From Biomphalaria glabrata (Eukaryota > Mollusca > Gastropoda > Planorbidae), in assembly GCF_947242115.1 (NCBI RefSeq), contig NC_074725.1:14564511-14628510 (forward strand): DNA of 64,000 nucleotides. The letters run 5' to 3'. Within the stretch, counting starts at the first letter, position 1; every line of letters begins with the position of its first letter. Of this stretch, positions 36,925 to 48,700 are shown piece by piece. The notes below the pieces were generated by a model, which ran no database searches, was not told where the DNA came from, and saw only the letters and a program-made list of their open reading frames with translations. The position numbers and the translations under genes were made by a program.

Positions 36925-37000
36925 GTATCTTATCTTATGAAATACAGACGTTACTTCAAAAAAAAAAAGAAGATGATTACGTCCTGCGCGTGTTCTGTAT
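36925..37000 (+). repeat. SINE family B body fragment
   Basis: CTTATCTTATGAAATACAGA then CGTTACTTC, an A-run and GAAGATGATTACGTCC, matching the body at 14490-14790 in inverse orientation. Confidence 0.55.
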
Positions 37001-37235
37001 GGGGACTTAGATTTCCTTTTCTAATGGCCATGTCCATTGACATTTAGAACTAAAAGAACACGAAAGCAACTTTTGGAATTGGAAGTCTTGATCCGATCAG
37101 AAATAAGTCAACATGTTTCCTCCACAAATGATTAAAGTGAGCGAGGCTCGGTCACCTGGGACTACATACATACAAGAATTGCTCGTTTAAGAGTATGTCT
37201 TAGGAAAAAAAAAGAGAGTTTTAAATGTGTCTCAC

Positions 37236-37613
37236 CACAAAGCCGGAAAAAATTCCATTTGGAACAGGGAAAAACATATAGCTGGCAACTGGTAAATTTG
37301 TTTTAACAGTTTGAAGTGGCCACGTGAAAACCTTTTCCGAGTTGAAGGTGATGTTTTGTATAAAATCACCGCCACACAATGAACATGCCGCAGTCTCACT
37401 GGCATATGTAAAAACCACGCAAGCCTCATTGGACAGACAAGAGGAAGCGCACGCTAACTTGGACCCTCCAAGATTTGTCCACATTGTGTTCTCCTCACAT
37501 CCCAGAGGCTGTAAATTCAGCTGGTCCCGAAATAAGGTTGAACACGTCAGATTGTTGTGTGGTAAAGCCTCAGAAAGCACCTCCAAGCAGAGGGTCATTA
37601 GAACAGTCAACAT
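37236..37613 (-). CDS. PAN-domain exon 1 of PAN-galectin family, gene 4, without its own galectin exon
   Basis: An intact first exon of 126 codons: signal peptide MLTVLMTLCLEVLSEA, GC-EENTMWTN, SKLAC-x3-C-x4-C, FTYAS, C-SLC-GGD, IQNITFNSEKVFTWP and terminus NGIFSGFV, ending at donor GTG|GTGAGA (37235) in phase 0 like its paralogues. No galectin exon is visible between this exon and gene 3 exon 1 (31705-32088), only minisatellites and transposon debris. It either splices over gene 3 exon 1 to the galectin exon at 26049-26405, acting as an alternative first exon, or has lost its second exon and would read into the intron and stop after GFVVRHI. The coding sequence itself shows no damage. Confidence 0.65.
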
Positions 37614-38411
37614 CTTGAGATCTTTGTCTCTACTTTAGTCTTGTATGATTGGACTAGCTACGCCCGGCACCTAATATGCAATGTGTTTAAGTCTGCTTGT
37701 ATTTTATGTTGTCTTCCTTTCAAACAGATGTGAGATTCTCTTAACTGTAACTAATCTTTATGCCACTATACACTACACACTATCCCTGGGAGTGTAAAAT
37801 TAATTTAATATGCACTTGCCTTATAAAGAGGCACAATTATGTAATTTTCTTGGTATGAGCTCTTATTCCTATATATAAAACAAAAACAGTTTGTCTTTTA
37901 AACGAAATAAAAAACGATGCTTCTTTATATTTATGTTGTGTTATTTGTGTATGTGTGTTTGAGAAACAACAACAACAACACCTATTTAATAAGAGCTTTC
38001 CGAAGCAGTAAGAAGCTAGACACTGACGTATATATACTGAACTATTGAGCTTGTACCTTGAGTGTCAATTTAAGCCATAAACCTATATCTAATTCTCTGT
38101 GCCTAATGTCATGTGCATTAATAGATAATGAAACTGATCAGACTTTGTGACAAGGTTATTCGATCACTCTTCAATTGCCAATAAACGATCAACAGAGCGT
38201 GCCAACTCCAATTCAGATAAAGTAACTTACTAAGTACTAATGTCTTTTGAGAACATGGTCAGTTACACACTCATACTCTATTTGTTATTATTAGCTCAGT
38301 AGAATGGACTAGAAAGGTCTTGCAATATTAATGATTACATTGTTTTGAATTAAAAACACTTCTTCGTGTTTATCTAAGACTTAAGTCACCGGTTTCTACA
38401 TAAATTTAAAA

Positions 38412-38490
38412 CTGGCGTATGTTTGAATACTGAGTGGTGAATGTTTGAATACTGAGTGGTGAATGTTTGAATACTGAGTAGTGAATGTTT
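38412..38490 (+). repeat. 22-bp tandem repeat, about 3.5 copies
   Basis: Unit GTTTGAATACTGAGTGGTGA plus AT. Confidence 0.8.
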
Positions 38491-38596
38491 TAAAACTACT
38501 CCCTCTCTCTCTCTCTCTCACAATGACACATAAAACGCCATTAATAAACTCATGGACCTGGCCATTTTTTTTCCGGTTTTTTTTTTTTTTTTACGG

Positions 38597-38902
38597 CTTT
38601 CAGAAATGTGAAGTGTACTCTTGTAGCATGCTTTCAGAAATGTGAAGTGTACTCTTGTAGCATGCTTTCAGAAATGTGAAGTGTACTCTTGTAGCATGCT
38701 TTCAGAAATGTGAAGTGTACTCTTGTAGCATGCTTTCAGAAATGTGAAGTGTACTCTTGTAGCATGCTTTCAGAAATGTGAAGTGTACTCTTGTAGCATG
38801 CTTTCAGAAATGTGAAGTGTACTCTTGTAGCATGCTTTCAGAAATGTGAAGTGTACTCTTGTAGCATGCTTTCAGAAATGTGAAGTGTACTCTTGTAGCA
38901 TG
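38597..38902 (+). repeat. 34-bp tandem array, nine copies that look identical
   Basis: The unit CTTTCAGAAATGTGAAGTGT plus ACTCTTGTAGCATG; 306 bp is exactly nine units and I see no differences between them. It lies about 670 bp upstream of the CREP start codon. Confidence 0.95.
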
Positions 38903-39177
38903 CTCGGAATAAGTAAATACAGCTCAGGATTTATGACAGTGCGTCTACCAAGGGTCTTACCTCTACACTAATAAAAAAATATATACACTTTTTAAAAGTA
39001 AAATATTCATATTAATATTTTTAAAAGAAAAGTGAGATAAAATTTACAAAAACAAAGCTTTAATTCTTTCTTCTAAAATATAGCTTGCTTTTAGTTGTCA
39101 GTCTTTTCATTCAGAGGTGGATCTTTATTCAAGATTTGTACAGGCCTCCACACAAAAAAAATGTTGCCTCGGGGCCT

Positions 39178-39179
<2 letters not shown>

Positions 39180-39208
<29 letters not shown>

Positions 39209-39233
39209 CATACATACATACATACATATATGG
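39180..39233 (+). repeat. CA / ATAC microsatellite
   Basis: (CA)n passing into (CATA)n, about 340 bp upstream of the CREP start. Confidence 0.9.
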
Positions 39234-39574
39234 CAATGTATGAAGTATTTTATCTTTGAGGGCGGGAGGGGGGTGCTAAACTCGAAACACCCGTCCCCTG
39301 CTACGAACACTGATATAGTACTTTTAACAAATATAATACAATTATTTTTTTTAAATGTGCTTGGCAATATTTTGTTTGCTGAGGTTCACACAATTTAAAA
39401 CGCCACTTGAAATGTAATTGCGATGTAATCAGAAGTAGTGTGTTGAATAAACTTGACCAAAACCAGGAGGAAGTTGTATTTATTTGAAAACAAGTTTATT
39501 ACATTTGCTGCGTTATTTAGGATTCATAATTCAGTCTAAACCATAGCAGTCCTTTACTTCTGTATTAAAAGGGA

Positions 39575-42374
39575 ATGAAGGCCTTCTTACTTGGTTTCTT
39601 TTGCGTCATCATAAGGACAGTACACAATGGTACGTTTGGAAATGTTTGTCTCTGTTTATTTACTGATGTGTCCTTTGTCAGTCTAGACTTAAGATTCGTC
39701 TTTATTAGCGACCATCGACAGAAGAAAAGCCGCTATAAGTTTCATCTGGTCTGTCCGTCCGTCCTTCCGTCTGTCTCATTTAGATTTCAAAAACTATTAA
39801 AGACATTGAAAATATAATTTTATGATATTTTACAGATTGCAAAGTTCTGGCACAACGGCTACATTTTCTTATTGAGCGAATAGTTTTGTTTTTAAAATTA
39901 AATTTGCAAACTTACCATTTGTCTTAAATATCAGGCCCCTCAACCTTAATATTCACGATTTTTAAAACTACATAATGTTTTTAGAATTAATAATAAAATA
40001 ATACATACCAATATGATGCAACTGTAATTTATATATTTATTTATTACGTATTAATATGTGCTCTATGGTAAAAGTTACTAATAATTAACTGAATTTTTGT
40101 TGAAAAAAAAAAGAAATAACGCAATTTGCATGAAAATAATTATAAATAGTAATGAGAAGATTTAATATGCAGTTTTAGTGTTATTTACTATTAATGTAAC
40201 GGTGCAGGGCAATATTTAACAAAGGAAAGGACATGTTCCGTAGGCCTTCCATTTGTTAGACGATCATTTTAATCACATCCACAAGATCAGACGCATGACA
40301 ATCAGTTTATGGAATACTTAAAAAAAATATTAACAATGTTATAAAAATAATAACAATAACAACGACAGCTGGTAAAACTTTGAGAGTGAGAGACAGACAG
40401 ACAGAGAGACAGACAGAGAGAAAGACAGAGAGGTTGAGAGAGATCAAAGAAAAAAGGGGCAGATAAAAAGAAAGAGAGATAAAATGAGAGTGATATTCGT
40501 TTTGTTTAAAATAAAAAAAATTAAAAGATAACATGCAGCTATTTCTGTTAGTTTCTTGTTTGACATTGCAGTCAAAGCAATGCATGCTCTTCACAACTTT
40601 CTTTCAAGACGCAGACGCTAGTAAAAGAATAACATTTAAAAAAAAATACAAAGCTTATATTAAGAGTACTTCTATGAATTAGTTTGGATCAGTCATGTAA
40701 TTCAATTTGTAATAGATCTAGACAAACAATAAAAAAACAGCATTTATAAAATTAAATTTAAAAAGAAAAGGGAACGACCTGAATTCAAACTCATGGCTCA
40801 AGCCTTCTCAGGCAAACGCGGTAACCACTCTGCTAGCGAAGGGTCTATAAACGTGGAAGTTTGAATAGTTATCTCTTGTTTCTATTTCATGTTTGTGTTC
40901 ACTGAGCCTGAGACGACAGCCTAGTATTAAAGGGGACTAATTGAGCTTATACCAACTCTTCAGTCAAATACTATTTCTCCCCTTGTTTGAGATACCAAAC
41001 AAAGTAATTTATTACCAATAGTTAATAAACTAATTGTTGTTGTTTTTTTCTAATTGATTCTTGTGTTGTCAGGTAAAAGAAATAATTGTGCGAAATAAGT
41101 TCAGCTTGATCCAAGATTGGGTGTCCTGACAAAATACGCATATAAACTTTTGGCCAGACAGAGTGATTTTGATGTAAGAATATTAGAAAGAAATAAACTC
41201 AATATTTCTGAATACTAAATATATGTTAATGTTGTTAAATTTTCTTTTTGAAAATTGAAAGACCATGTTTAGTTCACTTTAAAATACAATCTGTATGCAT
41301 GCATTTTTTAAAATACATTTTTTATGTTTCAATTTAGTTCGACTAAATGTATATAAAATTGCATTTTCCACGAGTTATCAGTAATGTGTGTTTTTTCTTT
41401 TTTCAAACTCCTCAGCTCTTGTCCTTCAGAGTGAACCGAAGAGATTGTCGCCCGGTAGAACAAGAACTCTAGCCCTTAAATGTTTTCTCTCTCCAAACAA
41501 ACGTCCAAGCTTCAAAATCCTGCATTCTTTAGTTTTGTCTCGTGAGGACCCTGGCAGTCCAAATGCGTCTCAAGAACTATCGTCACTAAAGCACGACGCA
41601 TTCAATCAGAGTATCGAAAGCAGCCAAGCTCCAAAGGGTTCTCCCGTCATTACGGAGCAGCCCTACATTACTTTCACTTTGCCCAACCCGACTGTCGCTG
41701 ACGCCACCAAGTACAAATGTGAGGCCCAGTGGTTAACGAAACCCTTCCAACAACGTACTTGGACTGCCTATGTCACTGTAGGAGTGGATGCCCCTACTGT
41801 CAAGATGATTGTGGAGGAACTCGCGCTAATAAAACAGGAAATGCTGAAGATGAGCGAATTTTATCAAAACCTCACACAAAAATTCACAAACAAGACCAAC
41901 GTTATTAAAAAGACAGTCTCCAAGCTGCAAGATGAAAAAGAACTATTTACGCAGTTACTATTTCATGCATCTCCTGTTTATAACGGTCACAGATATTACT
42001 TCTCAAAGCGACAATTTACCGTTGAAGTCGACGTCGCGCAGGCATATTGTGCATATCATGGCGGTTATTTGGCTGAGATTGACGATACTAAAGAGTTCCG
42101 CTTTGTTGTAGAATTTCTCCAGAACTTTGACAGCTTTAAGTATGTTTACGTCGGCATTACAGACTCCGGACACGAAGGTCTCTGGGTCAATATGCACAGT
42201 CGGAGGGATACGAAGTTTCTACCCTGGAGCCCAGGGGAGCCAAACGCTGGTGCCGATCAAAATTGCGCTTGCATGGATCGAGATTTACATTTCAAATATG
42301 TGGATGGATACTGCTACAGCCCCGATGCTGGTGTAATACCTATACGTTATCTGTGTGAGGTTGGTGAGAGTTAG
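39575..42374 (+). CDS. CREP: C-type lectin-related protein (CREP/VIgL type): signal peptide, IgSF, coiled coil, C-type lectin
   Basis: Exon 1 is 39575-39629 (MKAFLLGFFCVIIRTVHN plus one base; donor G|GTACGT) and exon 2 is 41416-42374 (pyrimidine-rich tract, CTCAG acceptor). The phase-1 junction makes Ala19; the protein is 337 residues. Order: signal peptide 1-18; one IgSF-like domain about 20-140 with cysteines 41 (LALKC) and 120 (KYKCEAQW); a helical interceding region about 142-198 with heptad-like Leu/Ile/Met and N-glycosylation sites; and a C-type lectin domain about 204-335 with YYFS, AxAYC, GGYLAEI, WVN, WSPGEPN and Cys230, 302, 318 and 332. EPN (293-295) is the mannose-type calcium/sugar motif, but the usual WND is replaced by KYVDGYC. 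The signal-peptide exon with a phase-1 intron and this domain order match the haemolymph CREPs of Biomphalaria, which act with FREPs in parasite recognition; the same role here is inference. The gene runs opposite to the surrounding PAN-galectin genes. Confidence 0.85.
39705..39795 (-). repeat. Dispersed repeat family R3, third copy
   Basis: The inverted form (AGCGACCATCGACAGAAGAA then GTCTGTCCGTCCGTCC) lies 75 bp past the CREP signal-peptide exon, inside the CREP intron. Confidence 0.45.
40385..40495 (+). repeat. GA-rich low-complexity tract in the CREP intron
   Basis: GACAGACAGAGAG-type purine run. Confidence 0.7.
40680..40850 (-). repeat. SINE family B, internally deleted, tRNA-like head kept
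   Basis: The minus strand has CGCTAGCAGAGTGGTTACCG (A box) and TTTGAATTCAGG (worn B box), followed by the family tail (CTAGATCTATTACAAATTG). The GACGT-rich body is missing. It resembles a tRNA but does not fold into a full cloverleaf with matching acceptor ends by eye. Confidence 0.55.
40935..41165 (+). repeat. AT-rich dispersed repeat family R1, in the CREP intron
   Basis: Matches 16735 from GGGGACTAATTGAGCTTATA to the AATACGC/CAGACAGAGTGA end. Confidence 0.65.
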
Positions 42375-42477
42375 TCTTTCACGCCAGTCAATGAGACAAA
42401 GCCTACTCAACGTGTATGATGTTAACAGATGTTACAATATCGCGAATAATTAAAAAACAACACAATAATGTTATTTA

Positions 42478-43135
42478 TCTCACTTCACTGTCTCACTTCA
42501 CTGTCTCACTTCACTGTCTCACTTCACTGTTTCACTTCACTGTTTCACTGCACTGTCTCACTTCACTGTCTCACTTCACTGTCTCACTACCTGCTCACTT
42601 CACTGTCTCACTTCACTGTTTCACTACCTGTCTGGCTATCTGTCTCACTTCACTGTCTCACAACCTGTCTCACTACCTGTCTCACTTCACTGTCTCACTA
42701 CCTCTCTCACTTCACTGTCTCACTACCTGTCTCACTTCACTGTTTCACTTCACTGTTTCACTTCACTATCTCAGTACCTGTCTCACTTCACTGTCTCACT
42801 ACCTGTCTCGCATCACTGTCTCACTTCACTGTTTCACTTCACTGTTTCACTGCACTGTCTCACTTCACTGTCTCAATTCACTGTCTCACTTCACTGTCTC
42901 ACTTCACTGTCTCACTACCTGCTCACTTCACTATCTCACTTCACTGTCTCACTTCACTGTCTCACTTCACTGTCTCACTTCACTGTCTCACTTCACTGTC
43001 TTACAACCTGTCTCACAACCTCTCTCACTTCACTGTCTCACTACCTCTCTCACTTCACTGTCTCACTTCCTGTCTCACTTCACTGTCTCACTACCTGTCT
43101 CACTTTGCTGTCTCACTTCACAGTCTCACTGTCCT
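42478..43135 (+). repeat. 13-bp minisatellite just 3' of the CREP stop, about 50 units
   Basis: The unit CTCACTTCACTGT has interspersed shorter CTCACTACCTGT variants. It starts about 100 bp after the CREP stop with no polyadenylation signal in between; the first is ATTAAA at about 43145, so the array is probably part of the 3' UTR. Confidence 0.9.
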
Positions 43136-43229
43136 AATATTTGAATTAAACATTTTCTTTGGTAGATTCCTATCAATATAACTCACCACTTTATACTGAT
43201 ATGTTTTTTTAGTGGTAACTATGCTGTAG

Positions 43230-43475
43230 ACGTCTTATCTTATCTTATAAACTGCAGACGTCCCTTCAAATCCAAAGATAATTACGCCCAACGCGCACCC
43301 ATATTGTTATCCAGTCGTGCATGTCAATAAAGCACGTCAGGTCAAAGTCGCAGGAGTAATCACGTGTTCATTATAATGAACCAATGAGAGAAAGAGGCCA
43401 AAAAAGTAAAGAACATCTTATCTTCTTCTTATATAATACAGATGTTACTTCAAAAAAAAAAAAGATATCAAAACA
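43230..43475 (+). repeat. SINE family B body, two adjacent copies
   Basis: CTTATCTTATAAACTGCAGA (43237) and CTTATATAATACAGATG (43427) begin two copies of the GACGTTACTTCAAA body, about 190 bp apart in the same orientation, 850-1,050 bp downstream of the CREP stop. Confidence 0.55.
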
Positions 43476-44479
43476 TCAGCTTCATAGCTAATAGAAATAT
43501 TCAGAACAGAATTGTTTAGGATTCTAGAAAAGACGATTTCAATAGGTCTAACTTGGGGGAACTGAGTTAGTCAGGGTCCTTGAGCTGTCGTGTTCCTAGA
43601 GCTGTTGCGGGTTGATACGTCGTAGTAAGTGTTTGAGTACTTTACATCTTAGAAGTGAATTATTAGTTAAAGTCAAGTTGAAGTTAAGAAGATAGAAAAG
43701 CAGCTCACGTGACCAGTTGTAACAGTAGATTGAAGTGTTGTTACGTTTCTTATGTCAGTGGTTTTGTAAGAGTATCTGTCAACTGTCAAGTAATGCTGGA
43801 TTGTGAAGTACTGAGTTAATGTTTTCAAGGAATTCATTACAAGAAAGAAAAAAAAAGTCTACAAGTTTCTTAAGTGCATTTCAGTTGTTTTCGATTTCAC
43901 CGGCCAGTGACTTCTCTTTGTGCCATTATATAAATACAAAGAAAAAAATACGCATTGTATTGTAAACACAATCATAAATATACATACGTCACAAATTAGG
44001 CACTAAATACAGTAATCGTCACAATAGTGTGCATGACCTAATTATATGGTGCTTGTCGCACGTATTGAATTAGTTGCTTAGTAAAAAATGCTCTCTATTT
44101 AATAGCACCGTTTACGTCTAATTTGATGACGTCATTTTCATGGGTTTTGTTTGTGTACAGTAGGTGATCTCCCCTTGTCGCTTCGTCATAAATTTTTATG
44201 ACGTATATTGTTTTAGCTCGTCTGGTGTATTTCAAGCCATGTTGCTAGACTGAAACAAGCTACATTTTGGTCAGCTCTTGAATTTCTCCTTCGATCTGAT
44301 ATTGGATAGCCTTATCGTTGTCCTTGGTAGATACTCTAAAAGGATTATCTTGACCCCTGTTTAGGGTGAGCTATATTTCATATAGTATAGTTAAGTTTCA
44401 TTTGGACTCCATCGTATTCGTATTTTGTAATTAGACTAGAAGATTAGAAGAATCTGTTCTGTATCTTTCTATAGGGCCT

Positions 44480-44870
44480 CAGTCTCAGTGTCAAGTCTCG
44501 GTCTCAGTGTCAAGTTTCAGTGTCAGTGTCAAATTTCAGTGTCAGTGTCAAGTTTCAGTGTCAGTGTCAAGTTTCAGTCTCAGTGTCAAGTTTCAGTCTC
44601 AGTGTTAAGTTTCAGTCTCAGTGTCAAGTCTCGGTCTCAGTGTTAAGTTTCAGTCTCAGTGTCAAGTTTTAGTCTCAGTGTTAAGTTTCAGTCTCAGTGT
44701 CAAGTTTCAGTCTCAGTGTCAAGTTTCAGTCTCAGTGTCAAGTCTCGGTCTCAGTGTCAAGTTTCAGTCTCAGTGTCAAGTTTCAGTCTCAGTGTCAAGT
44801 TTCAGTCTCAGTGTCAAGTCTCGGTCTCAGTGTCAAGTCTCGGTCTCAGATTTCAGTGGTAAAATCGCAA
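44480..44870 (+). repeat. 19-bp minisatellite, about 20 copies
   Basis: Unit CAGTCTCAGTGTCAAGTTT with CTCGG and TGTTAAG variants. Confidence 0.95.
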
Positions 44871-44949
44871 GTCTCAGTTTTAGGTTATAGGACTGAGGTT
44901 TTCATCTCAGGTTTTCTGTCTGATGTTTCAAGTTTGAATTATTCTTGTT

Positions 44950-45700
44950 GATTTTTAAATACTTAAGTATTTACTAGAATCTTACTATAAGTATTGATTT
45001 TGCATACCATGCTATATGTACTCATATTTCTTTATCATTATTGTTGATCATATATCATTTTTCATTGTAGAAATATCATTAGATTAAATTCATATTTTTA
45101 ATTTAAATCATCATACACCTCGTTTATTAGTTTATGCACAACTGGGTGTATATGGTGTGACTGTCGGCTGAACGTGGACCTTAAATTGTTACAAGTTTTA
45201 ACATAATTATAATATAAAACACACATTTGTAAATCAATTACTTTAATACCTAGACACATTGTTAATAATCAATAATTACATTCGACTAAGACCTGACAGT
45301 GCTCTGATTCTAATCGTCATCTGACATTGAAATTAACAAGACATGTAAACAATATATATGTTAGCATTTAGAATAACTCATAGACAAAGTTTTAATTACT
45401 TTTTTTAAAATTGTTGTTGAGTGGGGTGGTGTGTGGTGGTCATATTTATGTAAGTAACATTATTTAAAAAAAAACAATAGTCCTAGGACAGTAAAGTAAA
45501 CCAAGAGTTAGTTACATATATTCTTGTCTCAAAACCTGGACCTAACATTACACAACACCGCCACACGCTTCGCAGTAAAACTAACTAATCTGGTTTTCTC
45601 CCAAGTTAACTAATTACTTTTACTTATGAATTTATTCTCTAGCTTCCAACTAGCATTATTATAAGTAGTGTGAGATGTATTAGTGTCTTACAAACATTTT
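44950..45700. other. No gene seen downstream of gene 5
   Basis: AT-rich, no exon or element recognised. Confidence 0.4.
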
Positions 45701-45704
45701 GTTT

Positions 45705-48700
45705 TTACAACCTCAAGTGATAGACTTCCAGAATGCCACGTATATAGAGGTACCGACTGCCGTCGCATGGAAGGACGTGGTTGAATGAACACACAAACAA
45801 TTGGTCAATGAAGACTTGATAACCGTCTTCCGTCACGAGGATGTCCACGCTAGTGTCGGAGTTGCCCACAAATTGATTGTCATTGAGGTCAAAGTAGACA
45901 TAATGTTCTGGCGAGTTATTCAGACGATAGTTCAATCGTAACCTTGGATTTTCATATGGAGGGCCATGAACGCTAAAGACAAAAGGCTTGTTGGTGCAAT
46001 TGTCTTCCAGGCAGAGTTCAATGATCAACACTGGGTCCTCCAACAAAAAGCCGGACACATGGATCTGAAATGTTATTTAAACAAAAAACACCTTTTAGAA
46101 ACAAAGAAATATTTTAAACTATTTTAACATAATTTTAATTTTTGTTGTAACTAGAGTAAACTGGTGACAGTTACTTTTTACAAGGCTTGTATCAACTCTG
46201 TCTTGTAACAACAAAATATGGACACATTATTTCTCCACACCCAATCTCGGATAAATTTTAAAATTTGCACACTTATTTCTTGTACATGACAAAACAAGAA
46301 TCAACCTTAAAAGAACTAATTTATTCGTTAATTAACTATTATGGCGTGCGATGACAAGGTGGTTAAGCGCTTCGCTTCCGAATCTGGGGTCCTGGGTTCG
46401 AATCTCTGTGAAGACTGGGATTTTGAATTTCGTGATTTTTTAGGGCGCTCCTGAGTTCATCCAAAACAAATGGTTACCTGACTTTAGTTGGAAAAAGTAA
46501 GGGCGGTTAGTCGTTGTGCTGGCCACATGACACCCTGCTCGTTAACCGTTGGCCATAGAAACAGATGAAATTAACATCAGTCATCATCTGACCCATAGAT
46601 CGCAAGGTCTGAAAGGGAAAGTTTACTTAATTAACTATTGGTAATTAATTATTTTGCGTGATATCGAACAAGGGAAAAAACTTGTACTTGAAATTTCTTT
46701 GCGCTTCAAGCGACAGAGCTTAGAATATGGACTCTACAATACTGAAAAGGCACAAAAAAAATGGATGTATCGTTGTTGTTATATCACCTATCATTTACTT
46801 TCGTAGTTTGTACACCAGATATACACACACAAAAAGTTATTTATAGATTTGTGTTCAGGCTTCGAAGACGAATAATTGGTTCTAAGTTGGTACTATGTTG
46901 GTACTAAGCTAGTACTAAGTTTGTACTAAGCTGGTAGTAAGCTGGTTACTAAGTTGGTACTAAGCTGGTACTATGTTGGTACTAAGCTGGTACTAAGTTG
47001 GTACTATGTTGGTACTAAGCTGGTACTATGTTGGTACTAAGCTGGTACTATGTTGGTACTATGTTGGTACTAAGCTGGTACTATGTTGGTACTAAGCTGG
47101 TACTATGTTGGTACTAAGCTAGTACTAAGTTGGTACTATGTTGGTACTAAGCTGGTACTATGTTGGTAGTAAGTTGGTACTAAGCTGGTACTATGTTGGT
47201 ACTAAGCTGGTACTATGTTGGTACTAAGCTGGTACTATGTTGGTACTAAAGTTGGTACTAAGTCAACGTATTTTTCTTCCGTGTTGAGAATCTTTGTCCT
47301 TTTATTTTTATTCTCGCATTCATTATTCTCCTTTAGTTATGAGGCAGAGATGCGAACACTCACAGATACTTACAGACACTCACAGACCCACTACAAGATG
47401 ATCGATTTTAAGTTCAATCGTAACGAATCAATGAAATCCCTCGACAAAGCTTGAATCTTTATAGTCTAGAAATTAATTGTTTTAAGTCAACAAAACTCCG
47501 GGGAAGAGGATAGCACCTAGTTGCTGTCGTAGGAACAATTCAAAGGAAGTAAATAGAGTCGCATCTTGAGTAGAATAGTTCGTCTTAATTACAGTCCATC
47601 TTTTGGATAGTAGGATGTCACTTTGCCAGCGAAGTTAGTTGCAATTCTTTAATCCACGACCAACTTTTCTACACAATGTATTTTTTTTTTTTTTTTTTTT
47701 GTAGTGTTAGAAGATCTCCATGTCCAGTGACAGTCCAGTCTAGATATAATATATATAGGTCTGCTGTTAAAACCTTTTCGACATAAATAGTAGAACAATT
47801 GGTGAAATATTTCCTGCTTGTAAAACAAATAACAAACAGTGCTACATGTAGCAGTGGTGTTGTAGACCGACGTCGACTTGTAGCACCAAACTGCTGGTAG
47901 ACAACTCAACTGCTGGTAGACAACTAGACTGCTGGTAGACAACTCAACCGCTGAAGGCGTGTTATGTTTAAACTCTTAAAACTTGAAATAACTTGAATAA
48001 ATTTCTTTTGTGAACACAACTCAATAGAACTTTTATCGCCTTGTAAATAAATTCAATTTGAGATCAACGAAAAAAGTATCGCCAGACCAGACAATTAGTA
48101 AAGAATAATCCATCTTAGATTATATATAGTCCTCTAAACTCCTTATGAGCTCACTGTAATGCTGTTTGGCCTCAGTCCTGGGTTGACGATAAGTTAACAT
48201 CTGGAAATCTTACCGGTCTGTCCAATTGTGAAGTTCCGCATCGTGATGGCCTGAACATTGTAGATTATCCCAGCTTTGGGTGTTGTACGATCCAACAACA
48301 TCATTAACTAGGAATAATTTTGGATCTTCGACCTTATAATGAACATGAAAAACTGATATTTTTTTTGACCACGCGCTAATGCTCCTATGTCTGCGACCAC
48401 AAGATAACAGAGCCTGTATTCACAAGCCTCCCCCACAGTTTCAGAATGACTGAGTACCGACAACACACCATTCATAAAAACTTCTGTGTGTGTATGTGTC
48501 CCAGAACTGTTGGACTTTACTAGAAAATAAAGACATTGACCTTCAAATCTTCGGAGATCATGCATTTCGTGTGAGATGTAAGCCCACGTGGGTTGTATGC
48601 GGACTCTCATGCGTCTAGGGCAGGAAAAAGGACAAGAAAATGAAAGCAAGAACTATGAACAATTTCTGAACAAAGTTTTTACATTTGTTGTTGTGATACC

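Larger units (their letters stand above)
37650..39570. other. Region between gene 4 and CREP start; no gene seen
   Basis: The two genes are transcribed away from each other, so this 1.96 kb holds both promoters if they exist. It contains a 22-bp repeat (38412-38490), a 34-bp array and a CA/ATAC microsatellite, but I see no clear TATA box at a standard distance. Confidence 0.35.

Noticed and set aside
40775-40850. tRNA gene candidate on the minus strand
   Set aside because: A- and B-box-like motifs are present, but acceptor ends do not pair and the sequence continues into a SINE tail; treated as a SINE head.
42416-43181. Two frames of about 240 codons after the CREP stop
   Set aside because: Translation of the 13-bp array; no gene-like start or domain.
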